Shown here: positions 44,763 through 54,667 of the stretch, in pieces
Layout: each line of letters begins with the position of its first letter
Position numbering within the stretch: position 1 is the first letter of the stretch
Notes under the pieces: model-generated
Seen by the model: only the letters and a program-made list of their open reading frames with translations
Database searches by the model: none
Told to the model about the DNA's origin: nothing
Position numbers and translations under genes: made by a program
Assembly: GCA_034927445.1 (NCBI GenBank)
Contig: JAYFPZ010000042.1
Span: forward strand, 1 to 64,000
Source of the DNA: PHAA01 sp034927445
Lineage (GTDB): Bacteria; Bacillota; Syntrophomonadia; Syntrophomonadales; Syntrophomonadaceae
Direction of reading: 5' to 3'
DNA: 64,000 nt

Positions 44763-46599
44763 CGTCTTCATCCTCCTTCTTGACTTTGAAATAAGGTATA
44801 CCGGCTTGATTCTTGGCATCACTAAGATTCATACCCAAAACAAAATAGAAATTCAGCTCATCAAGCGACATTCCCCAATTATTACCGGCATTCATATAGT
44901 ACATGCTCGTAACTTTTTCCAGTTGGATATAGTAGTTCTTTTTATATTCTTCCAATTTTTGCTGAATCTTGGGCAATAGTGCCCGTATATCCGCTTCTTT
45001 CATTTTCAAGCCCTTTAACTGGTTTCTAAAAGGGGTTGCCCCTCTATCTGTGTTTTGTATTGTCAGCAGATGCTGGGCCAGCACTCCCGTCAAGAACACT
45101 GCCTTTTTGGCGTCACTATCGATGGTCGAACTGAATTCCGCAAAAAAGCTTTTAACCCGGAAATCTAAATTCTCTGCCGCCGCCACCACTTCATTTTCCT
45201 TATTCATAAAACCCATGTCACCTCCGATCTCTTTCAATACTCCCAGCTCCTTTAAAAACAATAGGCATATGAAAGCCTGCAGCACGTCGATCTTCATATA
45301 ACGGCTTTCATTAAAAATTCCTCTCAGTCTTTCCATGATTAATTCCAGAATATACTGTTTATCAATTCTCTCGTCTTTAAAGGTTTTGTTCACTATTTCC
45401 AAAAATCCCTTAACCGTAGGAAACAGCCGGCGCAAAATTCCATAATGGAAGATAATATCTTGGATCAATTTGGCGCTGAATTTATGGTCTTTAAAAATAA
45501 AATGAGCTTCCGCCCTCTGTTTCGCGGTAAATATAGTCTGAAGGCGGGATGGAAGGATGTCTTCCATTAAAAGCAAGATAATGAATTTGCTGCTCTGCTC
45601 CTGGAAGAATAAAAATTTCAATGAAACAGTATCTCCTGTGTCTTTAAGCAAGCCAAGTATGTCATCTTCCTCGGTCACTAATCTCTCCCCTTGGGACAAA
45701 GTTACTTTTCCTTCAGTTTCCTGCCGAAAACTGTGATAGATGGTCATGATGTTATCCAGCACATCCGTATTTTTGTAAACGGTCTCGGGAATCAGGTAGT
45801 ACCTAAGGCCGGCAAATCTGAATTCCAATAGTTGCTGCATATAGGCCGCCCCTTCATTTAGCTGCAGCAGGCATTCAAAACAGAGAGGGAAATTCTTATA
45901 GCCCTGTTCCTTCTTCATGCCTCCGGCAATGTAACCGGGCTTGTCCAGGGAATAAAAAGTAATCGGGGAAGCATTGCCAAAAACCTTGGATTTTTTGTTG
46001 CACAGGCAACAGGTTCCGTCATTGGATATTTCATCATATTTTTCCTGGCTGGATTCCAGCAAATATGATATTAAGTCCTCCATATCGCCCAAATACTTTT
46101 TTTGTCCATCCTGGTAGAAAATCAGGGTTATAAAGCCTCCGTCTTCATATTGCATCCTTAATCCAACCAGGTCGTTTTCTATCCTTTTCTGGTCCTTAAT
46201 AAAAGCTGCATACAAACTGGCCAGGAAGGCACTCCTTTTTAACCACTCCGAATGCTCCTTCTTAAAACGATCAAACCACTTCTCAATCCGGTTTTCAAAA
46301 GCCTTTCTGACATCTTCTTCCTTGCTCCCCGCAATTCTGGCAGTGGGCATATAATGGGCACCCTGCGGCGCCTTTTCACGGTACAGATACTGTAAAGTTT
46401 TGTTCTTATCCCAGTCCTCTATGCTTACATCTTTATAACACACCCCAGCTTCGGTCACCTCAAAGTTGATTGCATAGGCCTTGGCATAATTTCCCCCTTT
46501 ATTAACTTCATCTAATAACATCTCAACCAGATTATCAGTGGCGTTTATCCCCTTCTGTTGGAAACTGTATTCCCCTATGTCACGTAAAGCTTCAATCAT
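44755..46599 (-). CDS. cas8b: Cas8b (Csh1-type), large subunit of type I-B Cascade
   Basis: This 614-aa protein fits Csh1/TM1802. Near the N-terminus it has MLLDEVNKGGNYAKAYAINF. A central four-cysteine zinc knuckle reads CCLCNKKS and FPLCFECLLQL (about 196-245), and the C-terminus has LTGVLAQHLLTIQ and FYFVLGMNLSD. It recognises the PAM and starts R-loop formation. The ATG at 46599 follows GGAGGTG. It is the first gene of the I-B part, 65 bases after cmr6, the only appreciable gap between the two modules. Confidence 0.92.
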   Translation of the reverse strand: MIEALRDIGEYSFQQKGINATDNLVEMLLDEVNKGGNYAKAYAINFEVTEAGVCYKDVSIEDWDKNKTLQYLYREKAPQGAHYMPTARIAGSKEEDVRKAFENRIEKWFDRFKKEHSEWLKRSAFLASLYAAFIKDQKRIENDLVGLRMQYEDGGFITLIFYQDGQKKYLGDMEDLISYLLESSQEKYDEISNDGTCCLCNKKSKVFGNASPITFYSLDKPGYIAGGMKKEQGYKNFPLCFECLLQLNEGAAYMQQLLEFRFAGLRYYLIPETVYKNTDVLDNIMTIYHSFRQETEGKVTLSQGERLVTEEDDILGLLKDTGDTVSLKFLFFQEQSSKFIILLLMEDILPSRLQTIFTAKQRAEAHFIFKDHKFSAKLIQDIIFHYGILRRLFPTVKGFLEIVNKTFKDERIDKQYILELIMERLRGIFNESRYMKIDVLQAFICLLFLKELGVLKEIGGDMGFMNKENEVVAAAENLDFRVKSFFAEFSSTIDSDAKKAVFLTGVLAQHLLTIQNTDRGATPFRNQLKGLKMKEADIRALLPKIQQKLEEYKKNYYIQLEKVTSMYYMNAGNNWGMSLDELNFYFVLGMNLSDAKNQAGIPYFKVKKEDEDDE

Positions 46600-46664
46600 G
46601 GTCTCACCTCCTTTGTGTTGATTAATTAGATTCTTCATTATTTGTCTGAGTCTATGCTATGGCC

Positions 46665-47789
46665 TTAAGCTTCACTCAAAATTTGTTTTACTTTCACGAT
46701 CTTTTTACTCTGTTTCTGCGATTGCTTTCCATGCCATTTATCATTTTTTATCCAAGTTTCCTTTAAAAATATTGCGGTTGATTGCCGGTCATGCAGTTCC
46801 ATAGCCTCCAATTCTTGACACAAAGCGGTTAGATCTTGTTCTAACTCTGAAGACCACGGTTTTTGCCCAAGAAAATATAACCTTCTCTCCAACTCTGATT
46901 TGTTAGCCAATAACATGTTTTCTTTGTTTTCTTTAATAAGCTTGATATTTTCCATCATCTGTTTAACTCCATACTCTGAGTCAAAATATCCATAGCCCAA
47001 ATTGGTTTTTGCTCCCACCCCTAAATCGCATACAATCTTGCGAAATAGACGCAACTTTTGCTCGGCCAGCAAGCCTTTTACTTTATTACTACTATCCCGC
47101 AGGTCAAAACTAAAGCGCCAGACCACCCCGGGCAGAACCTTAAGGAATTTAATCGGTTTGGGATTTTTAAGCAAATTAGGATAGTGCGGAGTAATGTAAT
47201 CATCACCTAAAAAATTGTTTTGCACTCCATCTACATATCCAATCCGGGCATCATAAAAAATATCCCGTTTATAAATGGATAGGTTTTTGCCATCGGCTTC
47301 ACCATCAAATATTTCCTTTTTAATATTACCTATATCTTCAATGCTTTTATCATGAATATTTAACTGCTTCAGAAGTTCATCAATATAATCATTGTGGTCA
47401 AAGGCACTGCGCAAAATCCCTTTTACCGCAGATCCGGGAATCGCTGGCAATCCGCTGGTATAATCGAAATAGAAGCCCAATTTTAAAATGGTATTGCTCG
47501 GATCGTTATTACTATCGTTGGCATTCGATCCCCCAAATTCCCCAACTTCATGATTATAACCGGCGCCTATGAGCAAGCCAGGATAGGTGGTCTTAAAATC
47601 CAGCTTATAAATACCCGGGGTATTAAGTCTATCTTGCAGGTCATTATATTCGGAAAGCTTCCGTTCTAATATCTGCCTGTTTTTTTCTATAATTTCTTTG
47701 CCTAGCTGCGCACTATCAATATCTAAATTAAAGTAGTCGTAGCTATAATAATCTTTGTTAAATAAATACCCAATATTAGGCTGAGGCAT
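46665..47789 (-). CDS. cmr6: Cmr6, type III-B RAMP subunit
   Basis: This 374-aa protein has the Cmr6 signature FYFDYTSGLPAIPGSAVKGILRSAF (split as seen around 120-145), LLIGAGYNHE and a glycine-rich LGVGAKTNLGYGYF. It caps the 3' side of the Cmr complex. The start is ATG 47789, nine bases behind GGAGG, inside the 3' end of cmr5 (14-base overlap). Confidence 0.93.
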   Translation of the reverse strand: MPQPNIGYLFNKDYYSYDYFNLDIDSAQLGKEIIEKNRQILERKLSEYNDLQDRLNTPGIYKLDFKTTYPGLLIGAGYNHEVGEFGGSNANDSNNDPSNTILKLGFYFDYTSGLPAIPGSAVKGILRSAFDHNDYIDELLKQLNIHDKSIEDIGNIKKEIFDGEADGKNLSIYKRDIFYDARIGYVDGVQNNFLGDDYITPHYPNLLKNPKPIKFLKVLPGVVWRFSFDLRDSSNKVKGLLAEQKLRLFRKIVCDLGVGAKTNLGYGYFDSEYGVKQMMENIKLIKENKENMLLANKSELERRLYFLGQKPWSSELEQDLTALCQELEAMELHDRQSTAIFLKETWIKNDKWHGKQSQKQSKKIVKVKQILSEA

Positions 47790-48171
47790 TATCATCCGCC
47801 TCCTTCTCCGTAAATTCAAAGGTACGCATGGCTAGTTTAAGCGCTACCGCTGCCGCCATAATTTTATCTTTTATTTCGGCTCTGTCCTGTTGTCTGTCGT
47901 TTACGTAAACCATAAGCGATTGATGATTATGACCATCTTCATCTATAATGTACAGAATGGCCTTCATCAAGCTATTGCGTTTCTTTTTGGCCTCACCCTG
48001 ATCTTGATAAAACGCTATCGCCGGCAGAAGTCCATTGGTTATAATAGCAGCCCCAAAGGAAGCAATATATCCTTTAAATTCTTTAGGAATAAGCCCTTTA
48101 GACATAATTTCACAAGACTCTAAAGCAACCAATGCCTTGGGGATATAGTCTTCCACCTGTTTTTTACGCAT
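47776..48171 (-). CDS. cmr5: Cmr5, small subunit of the type III-B complex
   Basis: This 131-aa all-helical protein has the family stretch PKEFKGYIASFGAAIITNGL followed by LPAIAFY. Small Cmr subunits line the target RNA. The ATG at 48171 lies within the last codons of cmr4. The longer frame upstream is out-of-frame cmr4 sequence. Confidence 0.92.
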   Translation of the reverse strand: MRKKQVEDYIPKALVALESCEIMSKGLIPKEFKGYIASFGAAIITNGLLPAIAFYQDQGEAKKKRNSLMKAILYIIDEDGHNHQSLMVYVNDRQQDRAEIKDKIMAAAVALKLAMRTFEFTEKEADDNASA

Positions 48172-49006
48172 CAGAATCACCTGCCTTAGCGCATATATCG
48201 AATATTTTAATGTAGCCATAGCCCACTGTCGCATTAGCTCCAACCTGCATATAATCGGCTCCTGTTAATATTTGATTGAATGCGGTTTGGAATCTCGCGC
48301 CTTGATATAAACCAAAATAAAAACGGCTCTCCCTCGGGACTATCTCTTCGTACCAAAGGTTAACGCTTTCACCGTTATTCAATTTATTGCGTGCTATAAC
48401 CGGCAGTTCCTTTACATATTCTTTAAATTCTTTATCTGTGAATAAAACCAGATCGGCGCCAAAAACATGTTCAAGAGCATCTTGATTTTGGAATTCACAC
48501 TCTTTAAAATGGACTGGCAGGCCTTCAATGTTATCATCAGCGTTTTTCTTTGTAAAAGCCAGAATCTTGGCCTCGCCTTCGTTATCAATCGTAAACGGTA
48601 ATTCCTTCATCATTTGTTCCAGATCTTTTTTAAACGAAATATCAATTTGTAAAAACGCTGCCAATTCAAGCAATTCTCTGATAATCATCGGGCAAGTAGC
48701 CATGTAGAAGGGTTTTTGCCTGCCCCTGACCGGTATGCTCAACAGGTGGCCGTCCAAAAAACGATACTGCCCGGCTGATTCGCTATTACCGAAAATATTT
48801 TTAAGCATATCATCGCTTACTATATTTTCTTGTTCTTGCTGAAATCTGCTATAATGCAGCAAAGCTCCTTTAAGGCTGGATGCATGAATGACAGGTACTT
48901 CCGTCAAAGCATCCCGCTGCACTTGATTGTCGATAATATTATAGTCGGCCTGTCCATCCCCCACATGCATGTTGGTTAAAGCCCTTATGATATAGATTTT
49001 ATTCAC
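48164..49006 (-). CDS. cmr4: Cmr4, backbone and target-RNA nuclease of type III-B
   Basis: This 280-aa RAMP protein has the Cmr4 motif IIDNQVQRDALTEVPVIHAS followed by SLKGALLHYSR. It contains the aspartate expected to cleave target RNA at 6-nt intervals. The C-terminus has the glycine-rich VGANATVGYGYIKIF. GTG start behind GGGGAGG. Nuclease residues appear intact. Confidence 0.94.
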   Translation of the reverse strand: MNKIYIIRALTNMHVGDGQADYNIIDNQVQRDALTEVPVIHASSLKGALLHYSRFQQEQENIVSDDMLKNIFGNSESAGQYRFLDGHLLSIPVRGRQKPFYMATCPMIIRELLELAAFLQIDISFKKDLEQMMKELPFTIDNEGEAKILAFTKKNADDNIEGLPVHFKECEFQNQDALEHVFGADLVLFTDKEFKEYVKELPVIARNKLNNGESVNLWYEEIVPRESRFYFGLYQGARFQTAFNQILTGADYMQVGANATVGYGYIKIFDICAKAGDSDA

Positions 49007-49031
49007 TACAATCGCCTCCCCTTTTTTAATC

Positions 49032-50141
49032 CTAATTGGCTATGTTGTATCCGATCTGAACCAAGCTGGTAAAAGACGCTATACGCTTTCTGAGTTTTTC
49101 AGGTTCTTTTGTATATAATACCGACCCTCGTTGCAGCAGGCTGTATTTGTATTCAACCTTGCGATGCGTGGCGTTGATATCTTTTTTATCTTTCGTCTTA
49201 TCGGTCGTCTTCCAATCCTGCATATTGCGGAAATCGATGTTCTGGCTGATGGTAAAGTCAATATAATCAAATTGGTTGTTATCGCCCAGCCAAGTGTCGC
49301 TCCATAGAATAACCCGGTCTGCGGCGGCAGGCAATAGAATGTCTGCAAAACACCGATCCGTTTCTTCTGTTTGCATGGCAAAAACGCTCCTTTCCCCGCC
49401 CAGGAAAACCATACTGCTTGTCGGCAGCTCAAAACCAAGTTCGACAATAAAAGCGAAACGATATGGGCTTCGTAAATTATAATAGCTGTATTTAAAAAAG
49501 CTCTCCCGTTCGGTGGGGCCGGAAGCAATCTTTTTTATACCGATGCGCTCTTCGTGAGTAAAAATACTTGATTCTTTCATGACACAGTTAGAACTCTTAT
49601 TACCCCGGTTTATTTCCCACCAAAGTCCATATTCCCAATTTTTAGGCTTATAATTATCCGGCAAGTTAATCTCCCGGCAATCATCCATTAAAACCAGTGT
49701 TTTTTCCTGGTTCATTTTTAAAGGGGTATATTTTTTACCGCAGTTTTTCTTTTCTTGCTGATGATCAAACGGTAAAGGCAGGTAATAGTTGTCCGTATCT
49801 GTATTAATCAAAAAACAAGGGGAAATATTATAAATCAGCCCAAAGTCCTGCCGGTCATCAGAATCTTTCATACTAAAACTATCCGGTCCAATCCAACTAT
49901 TCATCTTGTCTCTATCTTCAGCGCTATAGCCAAAATACTCTCTCAATCTGAAATTATTGTCAGTCTGCTTGGCTTGACACGTCAGTATTTCCTTTCTAAG
50001 CATGCCTAAAATAGAAGTCTGCTGCGGCAGCAGATTGGAGTGAACTATGTACTGCTCATTTTTGCCGGGAGTATAGCCAAATACCTTTTCATTGCCGAAA
50101 AAATACGGTGCCAGGGGTTTTAAAGTTACCAGGTACTTCAT
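49032..50141 (-). CDS. cmr3: Cmr3, type III-B crRNA 5'-handle binding subunit
   Basis: This 369-aa protein begins MKYLVTLKPLAPYFFGNEKVF and has the Cmr3 pattern SNLLPQQTSILGMLRKEIL and the later VFLGGERSVF. It holds the crRNA handle next to Cas10. The ATG overlaps the cas10 stop by one base (TAATG). Confidence 0.92.
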   Translation of the reverse strand: MKYLVTLKPLAPYFFGNEKVFGYTPGKNEQYIVHSNLLPQQTSILGMLRKEILTCQAKQTDNNFRLREYFGYSAEDRDKMNSWIGPDSFSMKDSDDRQDFGLIYNISPCFLINTDTDNYYLPLPFDHQQEKKNCGKKYTPLKMNQEKTLVLMDDCREINLPDNYKPKNWEYGLWWEINRGNKSSNCVMKESSIFTHEERIGIKKIASGPTERESFFKYSYYNLRSPYRFAFIVELGFELPTSSMVFLGGERSVFAMQTEETDRCFADILLPAAADRVILWSDTWLGDNNQFDYIDFTISQNIDFRNMQDWKTTDKTKDKKDINATHRKVEYKYSLLQRGSVLYTKEPEKLRKRIASFTSLVQIGYNIAN

Positions 50142-51961
50142 TAATCATCACCTTCTTCCTGAAAGAACTTGATCATCTGCAAACAGCCAACCGTTTGGTT
50201 AATAACAGTATCTGCATCAGTTCTTTCGCACCCATTGCCTGAGACAGGTTCTTTTGGCCAAAATAATTCCGAATCAATGGCACAGATCAACTTTTTGACT
50301 GATTGCAGATATTCTTTTATAGGGAGATGCTGATGGATTATTTCATCAAAGTTATTATTAAAATAATTCTCCAGCCTGGTTTCTCTGGTTTCACGAGCCC
50401 CGTCTTTGATTAACAGAATCTCATTCAAGATAGTCCGGTCAATTCCTATTTTGTGAAGCAATCCTTTAAGGAATTTTTCTTGTTTGGGGGATGACTCATC
50501 GGGAAACGAGGCTCGCAGAATCTCTTGAAAGTGTTGATACCCCTGTGAATCCTGGTTAAATATGATGGTGGAACTGCTGCCGCTATGCTTAACCAGATTT
50601 ACTCCTATTGCATTCTTTTCAGCTTCTTTACTATGCAAAAACACCTTGTTATCTTTGGCTTTATGCAGACAAGAGTCGGCTTGTTTTAAACTTTCATATA
50701 AGGGATAACTATAATACCCCATAGCAACACCAAAAGACAGACTCATCTGTGAATCGTTATCACAATCATTATCTAATTTTAAGCTGTTTCGGAAGCACGC
50801 AGACAGATCGTTGATCAAATCAAATATAGTTTTGGCTGTCTTTTTCTTCGACAGAACCGGGGCAATAAACAGCAGGTCGTCTCCGCCAATATAAATTGGC
50901 CTGCCGCCATAGTTCTCAATCTCGTCCAGAGCGATCTGTCCAAACCGGAATAATTGTCTGGATAAATTGCGGATTTGGTCACCTTCCGCTGATGTAAAGC
51001 TGGAAATGCGGGTGCCTACTCCGTCCCCGTCCGCCTTAACCACTGCCACGTATTTAAAGGCTTTATTTTTATAGTTTCGGTCTTTCATTATGGTGAAAAA
51101 GTTTGTTTGCCGAGAGAAAATAGTTCGCTCTAGCTCTGTCATGAAACTGCGATCTCCGCTGTCTTTATTCTCCTCCAGCCAGTCTTCCAACAGCTGCATC
51201 TCAGACTCATCCAGCAAGTTTAACAGACCAGAGTAAGGCATTTTATTTTTGGTTGGGTCTGATAGCTTTTTATGCAATTCCTGCTTTACCTGATTCTGCG
51301 CTTCAATTTCAATAACGGTGATATCCGCGCCGCTCCCTCCGGCGGCAATATGGTGCAGCAAAGGCAAGGGCTCTTTGGGATCGGGGCCAAAAGCATCAGT
51401 ATATAAAAAACTTTTCTTTATATTTTTATTCTGTAATAGCTGAGCCAAATAATTGTGTTTTTCACAGGGAACTGACCGAGCGCATAATTCCAGCGCATCT
51501 AAACGCTTATTCACCTCTTCCACGATTTTACAACCATTGGTGTCATCATACAGCACCGCGTAAATTCTAAAGTATTGTTTTATGTAGCTTAATATATTAT
51601 CTTTTTTTCCCGGTAATATCTTAACGATTCCACCGGCTATCTCTTCCAGCGTTTGATCACGTGCTGCGCGTAATTTTTCTAAAGGATTTTCCAAGTTGTC
51701 GTTTACTTTGAGAATAAATCGATCGGGGAACAATCCGGCTTTATTATATCCGCTAAGCGGAGGGTCCTCTAAATGATCGGGGATATAAGGAACCAGATAC
51801 TCACTGCCCAATATGTTTTCATTTTCAAGTTTAAGCATTTTTATTATCATCTTCATCAGATAAGAAAATATATAGCTGCTGCCCCAAAGCTCCCCGGTAC
51901 TCCGGGCGGCTGCGATCGTCCGGTAGATCGGTCCAATGGTAACCCCTATATATTTAGCCAT
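50141..51961 (-). CDS. cmr2: Cas10/Cmr2, type III-B large subunit with active-site GGDD, no HD domain
   Basis: This 606-aa protein has the Palm cyclase signature YIGGDDLLFIAPV (GGDD at about 359-362), an upstream metal-binding segment VVKADGDGVG (about 307-316) and helical C-terminal domain. The N-terminus starts directly with the first Palm-like region (GPIYRTIAAARSTGELWGSS), so the usual N-terminal HD nuclease is missing. The complex should cut RNA through Cmr4 and make a nucleotide messenger when target RNA is bound. Given CorA upstream, the messenger may be SAM-AMP rather than cyclic oligoadenylate (inference from known CorA-linked systems). The ATG at 51961 overlaps cmr1 by eight bases. 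Confidence 0.93.
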   Translation of the reverse strand: MAKYIGVTIGPIYRTIAAARSTGELWGSSYIFSYLMKMIIKMLKLENENILGSEYLVPYIPDHLEDPPLSGYNKAGLFPDRFILKVNDNLENPLEKLRAARDQTLEEIAGGIVKILPGKKDNILSYIKQYFRIYAVLYDDTNGCKIVEEVNKRLDALELCARSVPCEKHNYLAQLLQNKNIKKSFLYTDAFGPDPKEPLPLLHHIAAGGSGADITVIEIEAQNQVKQELHKKLSDPTKNKMPYSGLLNLLDESEMQLLEDWLEENKDSGDRSFMTELERTIFSRQTNFFTIMKDRNYKNKAFKYVAVVKADGDGVGTRISSFTSAEGDQIRNLSRQLFRFGQIALDEIENYGGRPIYIGGDDLLFIAPVLSKKKTAKTIFDLINDLSACFRNSLKLDNDCDNDSQMSLSFGVAMGYYSYPLYESLKQADSCLHKAKDNKVFLHSKEAEKNAIGVNLVKHSGSSSTIIFNQDSQGYQHFQEILRASFPDESSPKQEKFLKGLLHKIGIDRTILNEILLIKDGARETRETRLENYFNNNFDEIIHQHLPIKEYLQSVKKLICAIDSELFWPKEPVSGNGCERTDADTVINQTVGCLQMIKFFQEEGDD

Positions 51962-53114
51962 TGTTGTCACCTACCTTTACTATTGACTGCTGCTTAGCGC
52001 GTCTAAGCTCATTTTCGAAACGATTATTTGCTTCAGTAGTCTCAAGCTCATCGTTAAAATAATCGGCAAAAGCAAATAAGAACTTAGGCAGATCAAATCT
52101 ATCTGGAGTACTGATATTTTCAGTATGCGAACCGTCGGAAAAAGAAAATACTTTAGAAAATATTCCTGGCGGCATGTTTTCAGGTACTAATGCCAAATAT
52201 TTTCCAACAATCTTAAATGTTATTGGAGACCTAAAACGCTGTATTTCAGTATTTTTATAGGAAATATTTTTTTTGGCTGCTCTAAAATTAATCCCTTCGC
52301 ATGCTCCCAGCATAGCCCGAACATATTGTTTTTCATTCCCATCGTCCACTATCGGTGGTTGAAAAAACTTCTCCTTTATAAACCTCTTCTCATTTCCAAT
52401 GCCTCTAGCATTCATATAGTTAAATAAAAAGGAACGATGATAGCTGGCTTCTTGATGTTTTTCCTTGTTTTCAGGAAAATTAAGTCCTGATTTCATAAGC
52501 GGATAAATGACGGCAATGTGGTCCATCATAGTCTTAAAATTTTTATGATCGTATTCAATATAAACAAATTGCGGTCTTACTTTTTTTAAAATCGAAATAT
52601 ACTGCTCTTCTTTATCCCAGCTAAAAAATGACCCGAATCCTTTGCTTTGTCTGGTTCCAAAATTTGTAACCGCAAGAAAATTATCAATATTTTCAGCTAT
52701 TATCTCCATAATATTTTTAGTGCTCTGCTGCGTTTCTATCTTGGTATGATTCAGGGAGAAAAAATCAAGCCAAATCTCTTCCCGGTGTTTAACGGTTTGA
52801 ATAGGTTGGCCAAGTTTACCCATATTGCCAAAATATAATGAATTATGCGGTTTATCAATTTCATTTTGAGATTTGGCAAGTATCCTAACCTTGTAATCAA
52901 AAGATTTTTTTGCCCTATAATCCTGCTCAGTCTTGCCAGATTTATATCCCAACAACAATTTTTTGTAGACGTCAAAGTCTTTTAAAACCTCTTCAATTAG
53001 AAACCGGTCCAGCTTAGGTTTTAATTCACTAGCTCGAAGAGTAGCCCCTTCCTGGTAGGCTTGAAAGTGAATCAACGGTGTATGCTGTTTAAGCTTTACG
53101 CGCAGTTTAGCCAC
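51954..53114 (-). CDS. cmr1: Cmr1-like type III-B RAMP subunit
   Basis: This 386-aa protein starts VKLKQHTPLIHFQ, then GATLRASELKPKLDRFL, and has the glycine-rich RAMP loop NFGTRQSKGFGSFF (about 165-178). These fit the Cmr1 group found with CorA-containing III-B loci, although it is diverged from archaeal Cmr1. It would bind near the 3' end of the crRNA. GTG start at 53114 behind AGGGGTGG, overlapping the corA stop by eight bases. Confidence 0.8.
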   Translation of the reverse strand: MAKLRVKLKQHTPLIHFQAYQEGATLRASELKPKLDRFLIEEVLKDFDVYKKLLLGYKSGKTEQDYRAKKSFDYKVRILAKSQNEIDKPHNSLYFGNMGKLGQPIQTVKHREEIWLDFFSLNHTKIETQQSTKNIMEIIAENIDNFLAVTNFGTRQSKGFGSFFSWDKEEQYISILKKVRPQFVYIEYDHKNFKTMMDHIAVIYPLMKSGLNFPENKEKHQEASYHRSFLFNYMNARGIGNEKRFIKEKFFQPPIVDDGNEKQYVRAMLGACEGINFRAAKKNISYKNTEIQRFRSPITFKIVGKYLALVPENMPPGIFSKVFSFSDGSHTENISTPDRFDLPKFLFAFADYFNDELETTEANNRFENELRRAKQQSIVKVGDNNG

Positions 53115-54648
53115 ACAACCACCCCTTTCCAAATATGAAACAAAAAATACCTGCTATCAAATAAACTATAAGAATTACTATGAATGCCCAATATATAAGG
53201 ATATCTTTTTTAAACTTTATTTTATTCACAAGGAATAATAATGCCAAAACAATAGGAACAATAAAAAGCATTACTAAAAATAACGTATCTATTCTAGTCA
53301 AAGACTGCAACAAGGGTTTAGAAAATACGTTCATACCAAAAAAACTGGTGAGCAAATTGGGGAAAACAAATAAAGCACCCAGAACAGTTAACAGGTATAG
53401 AGTTTCATTAGTTTTTCTGTCCTCGTCTAAAGCCTTTTTATCTTCTTCCAGTCTAATATGCTGATATAACTCCCCAATTTCCTCATCCAGACGTTTTACA
53501 TCACGCTCGATATACATGCTGCTGACCAGCATGTCATACATTTCTATGCCCTGCTCCTGGGCATTTACTTCCCGGAAATATAACTGGTTGATAAATCTTA
53601 AGTATTCATAATGCAGCTTTTGTACTTTCTGGGAATCTATCTTCTCTTTTTTAATGCTTACGATTTCACTGATCTGCTGCGAAAATTTAAGTATGGAGGC
53701 TCGTTGCGCCAAAGCCAGGCAGGCCATTTGATAGTATATGGTCCACATATGTAATCGCAAATAACATATATCATCACTATCATCAGTTAAAAGCATAAGC
53801 GAATAGCGTGTGATGCCATACATCGTTCCATAATTTAACCAACGCTCGTAAGTATGGTTTCGCAATAAGTCTTTTAACATATTCTGGCTCTGGCATCCTG
53901 AATAACCACTATCAATAAAGAAAAACTTATGCCAAAAATCACCGTCATTCATAATTGTTTTATATTTTTTTAAAAACCGGCTTCTTGCGTTGTTGTTCCA
54001 CCAGCAAACTACAAACATGCGATCGTCAATTACCGGCTTGATAAGGACTTTATCTTGGGATTCTTTGGGATCATATGTAAACGTATTTCCCAGAAGGGAC
54101 ATAATAATATTTGATATTCGCGGCGGTTTCTCTAAATAATCGTCGTCAGGCTTATAATTTTCTGAAAAGCAAGCTTGTCCTATCTGCAGGGTAATTGACT
54201 CAGCCATAACACTTGACTTCAATGGCAAAAAAGGCGGAAAGATGCGGCGGCCATAATCATTTATGCGTAGGATATCTTCTTCCTGATCATATTCATTGTT
54301 GATCAAATGAAATGACAAGATTCCTATGCCGGTATTGTAAAGTTTCAGCCGTATCTCTTCAACGTTTAACTCGTAAGGATTATCTCTGGCTTGGATCTTA
54401 ATTGCATAAATATTATGATCGTCTTGAAATTTATATTTCCAGTTGGAAACAATATCACTATCGTTAATGGCCTGGTTAACGTTAGCATAGAAATAGGCAT
54501 TTTGATTATAGACCCAAGCACCCGTATTATCGTTTTCTTTTCGCCATTCTTTACCAATATCGCTTTTTACATCATCTTTGCCTTCCCATGTAAACGGGAA
54601 CATAAAAATATGCAAACTTTTAGCTTGATTTAATTTATCAACATTCAT
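53107..54648 (-). CDS. corA: CorA-family membrane protein, candidate type III-B effector
   Basis: This 513-aa protein has a large soluble N-terminal part (1 to about 415) ending in a charged coiled-coil stretch (VKRLDEEIGELYQHIRLEED). A membrane helix and the CorA signature GMN follow (438-440), then a second helix. Unusually, a third C-terminal hydrophobic helix comes next (about 487-506), which classical CorA lacks. CorA homologues fused or linked to III-B operons are proposed membrane effectors gated by SAM-AMP, killing or stalling infected cells. Its place directly before cmr1, with an eight-base overlap, supports this. It is not a housekeeping magnesium transporter by context. ATG behind GGAGG. 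Confidence 0.88.
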   Translation of the reverse strand: MNVDKLNQAKSLHIFMFPFTWEGKDDVKSDIGKEWRKENDNTGAWVYNQNAYFYANVNQAINDSDIVSNWKYKFQDDHNIYAIKIQARDNPYELNVEEIRLKLYNTGIGILSFHLINNEYDQEEDILRINDYGRRIFPPFLPLKSSVMAESITLQIGQACFSENYKPDDDYLEKPPRISNIIMSLLGNTFTYDPKESQDKVLIKPVIDDRMFVVCWWNNNARSRFLKKYKTIMNDGDFWHKFFFIDSGYSGCQSQNMLKDLLRNHTYERWLNYGTMYGITRYSLMLLTDDSDDICYLRLHMWTIYYQMACLALAQRASILKFSQQISEIVSIKKEKIDSQKVQKLHYEYLRFINQLYFREVNAQEQGIEMYDMLVSSMYIERDVKRLDEEIGELYQHIRLEEDKKALDEDRKTNETLYLLTVLGALFVFPNLLTSFFGMNVFSKPLLQSLTRIDTLFLVMLFIVPIVLALLFLVNKIKFKKDILIYWAFIVILIVYLIAGIFCFIFGKGWLCG

Positions 54649-54667
54649 TAAAACCTCCGATTATAGC

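Noticed and set aside
53107..54648. CorA as a housekeeping magnesium transporter
   Set aside because: It overlaps cmr1, sits in the cmr operon and has a large divergent N-terminal domain and an extra helix.
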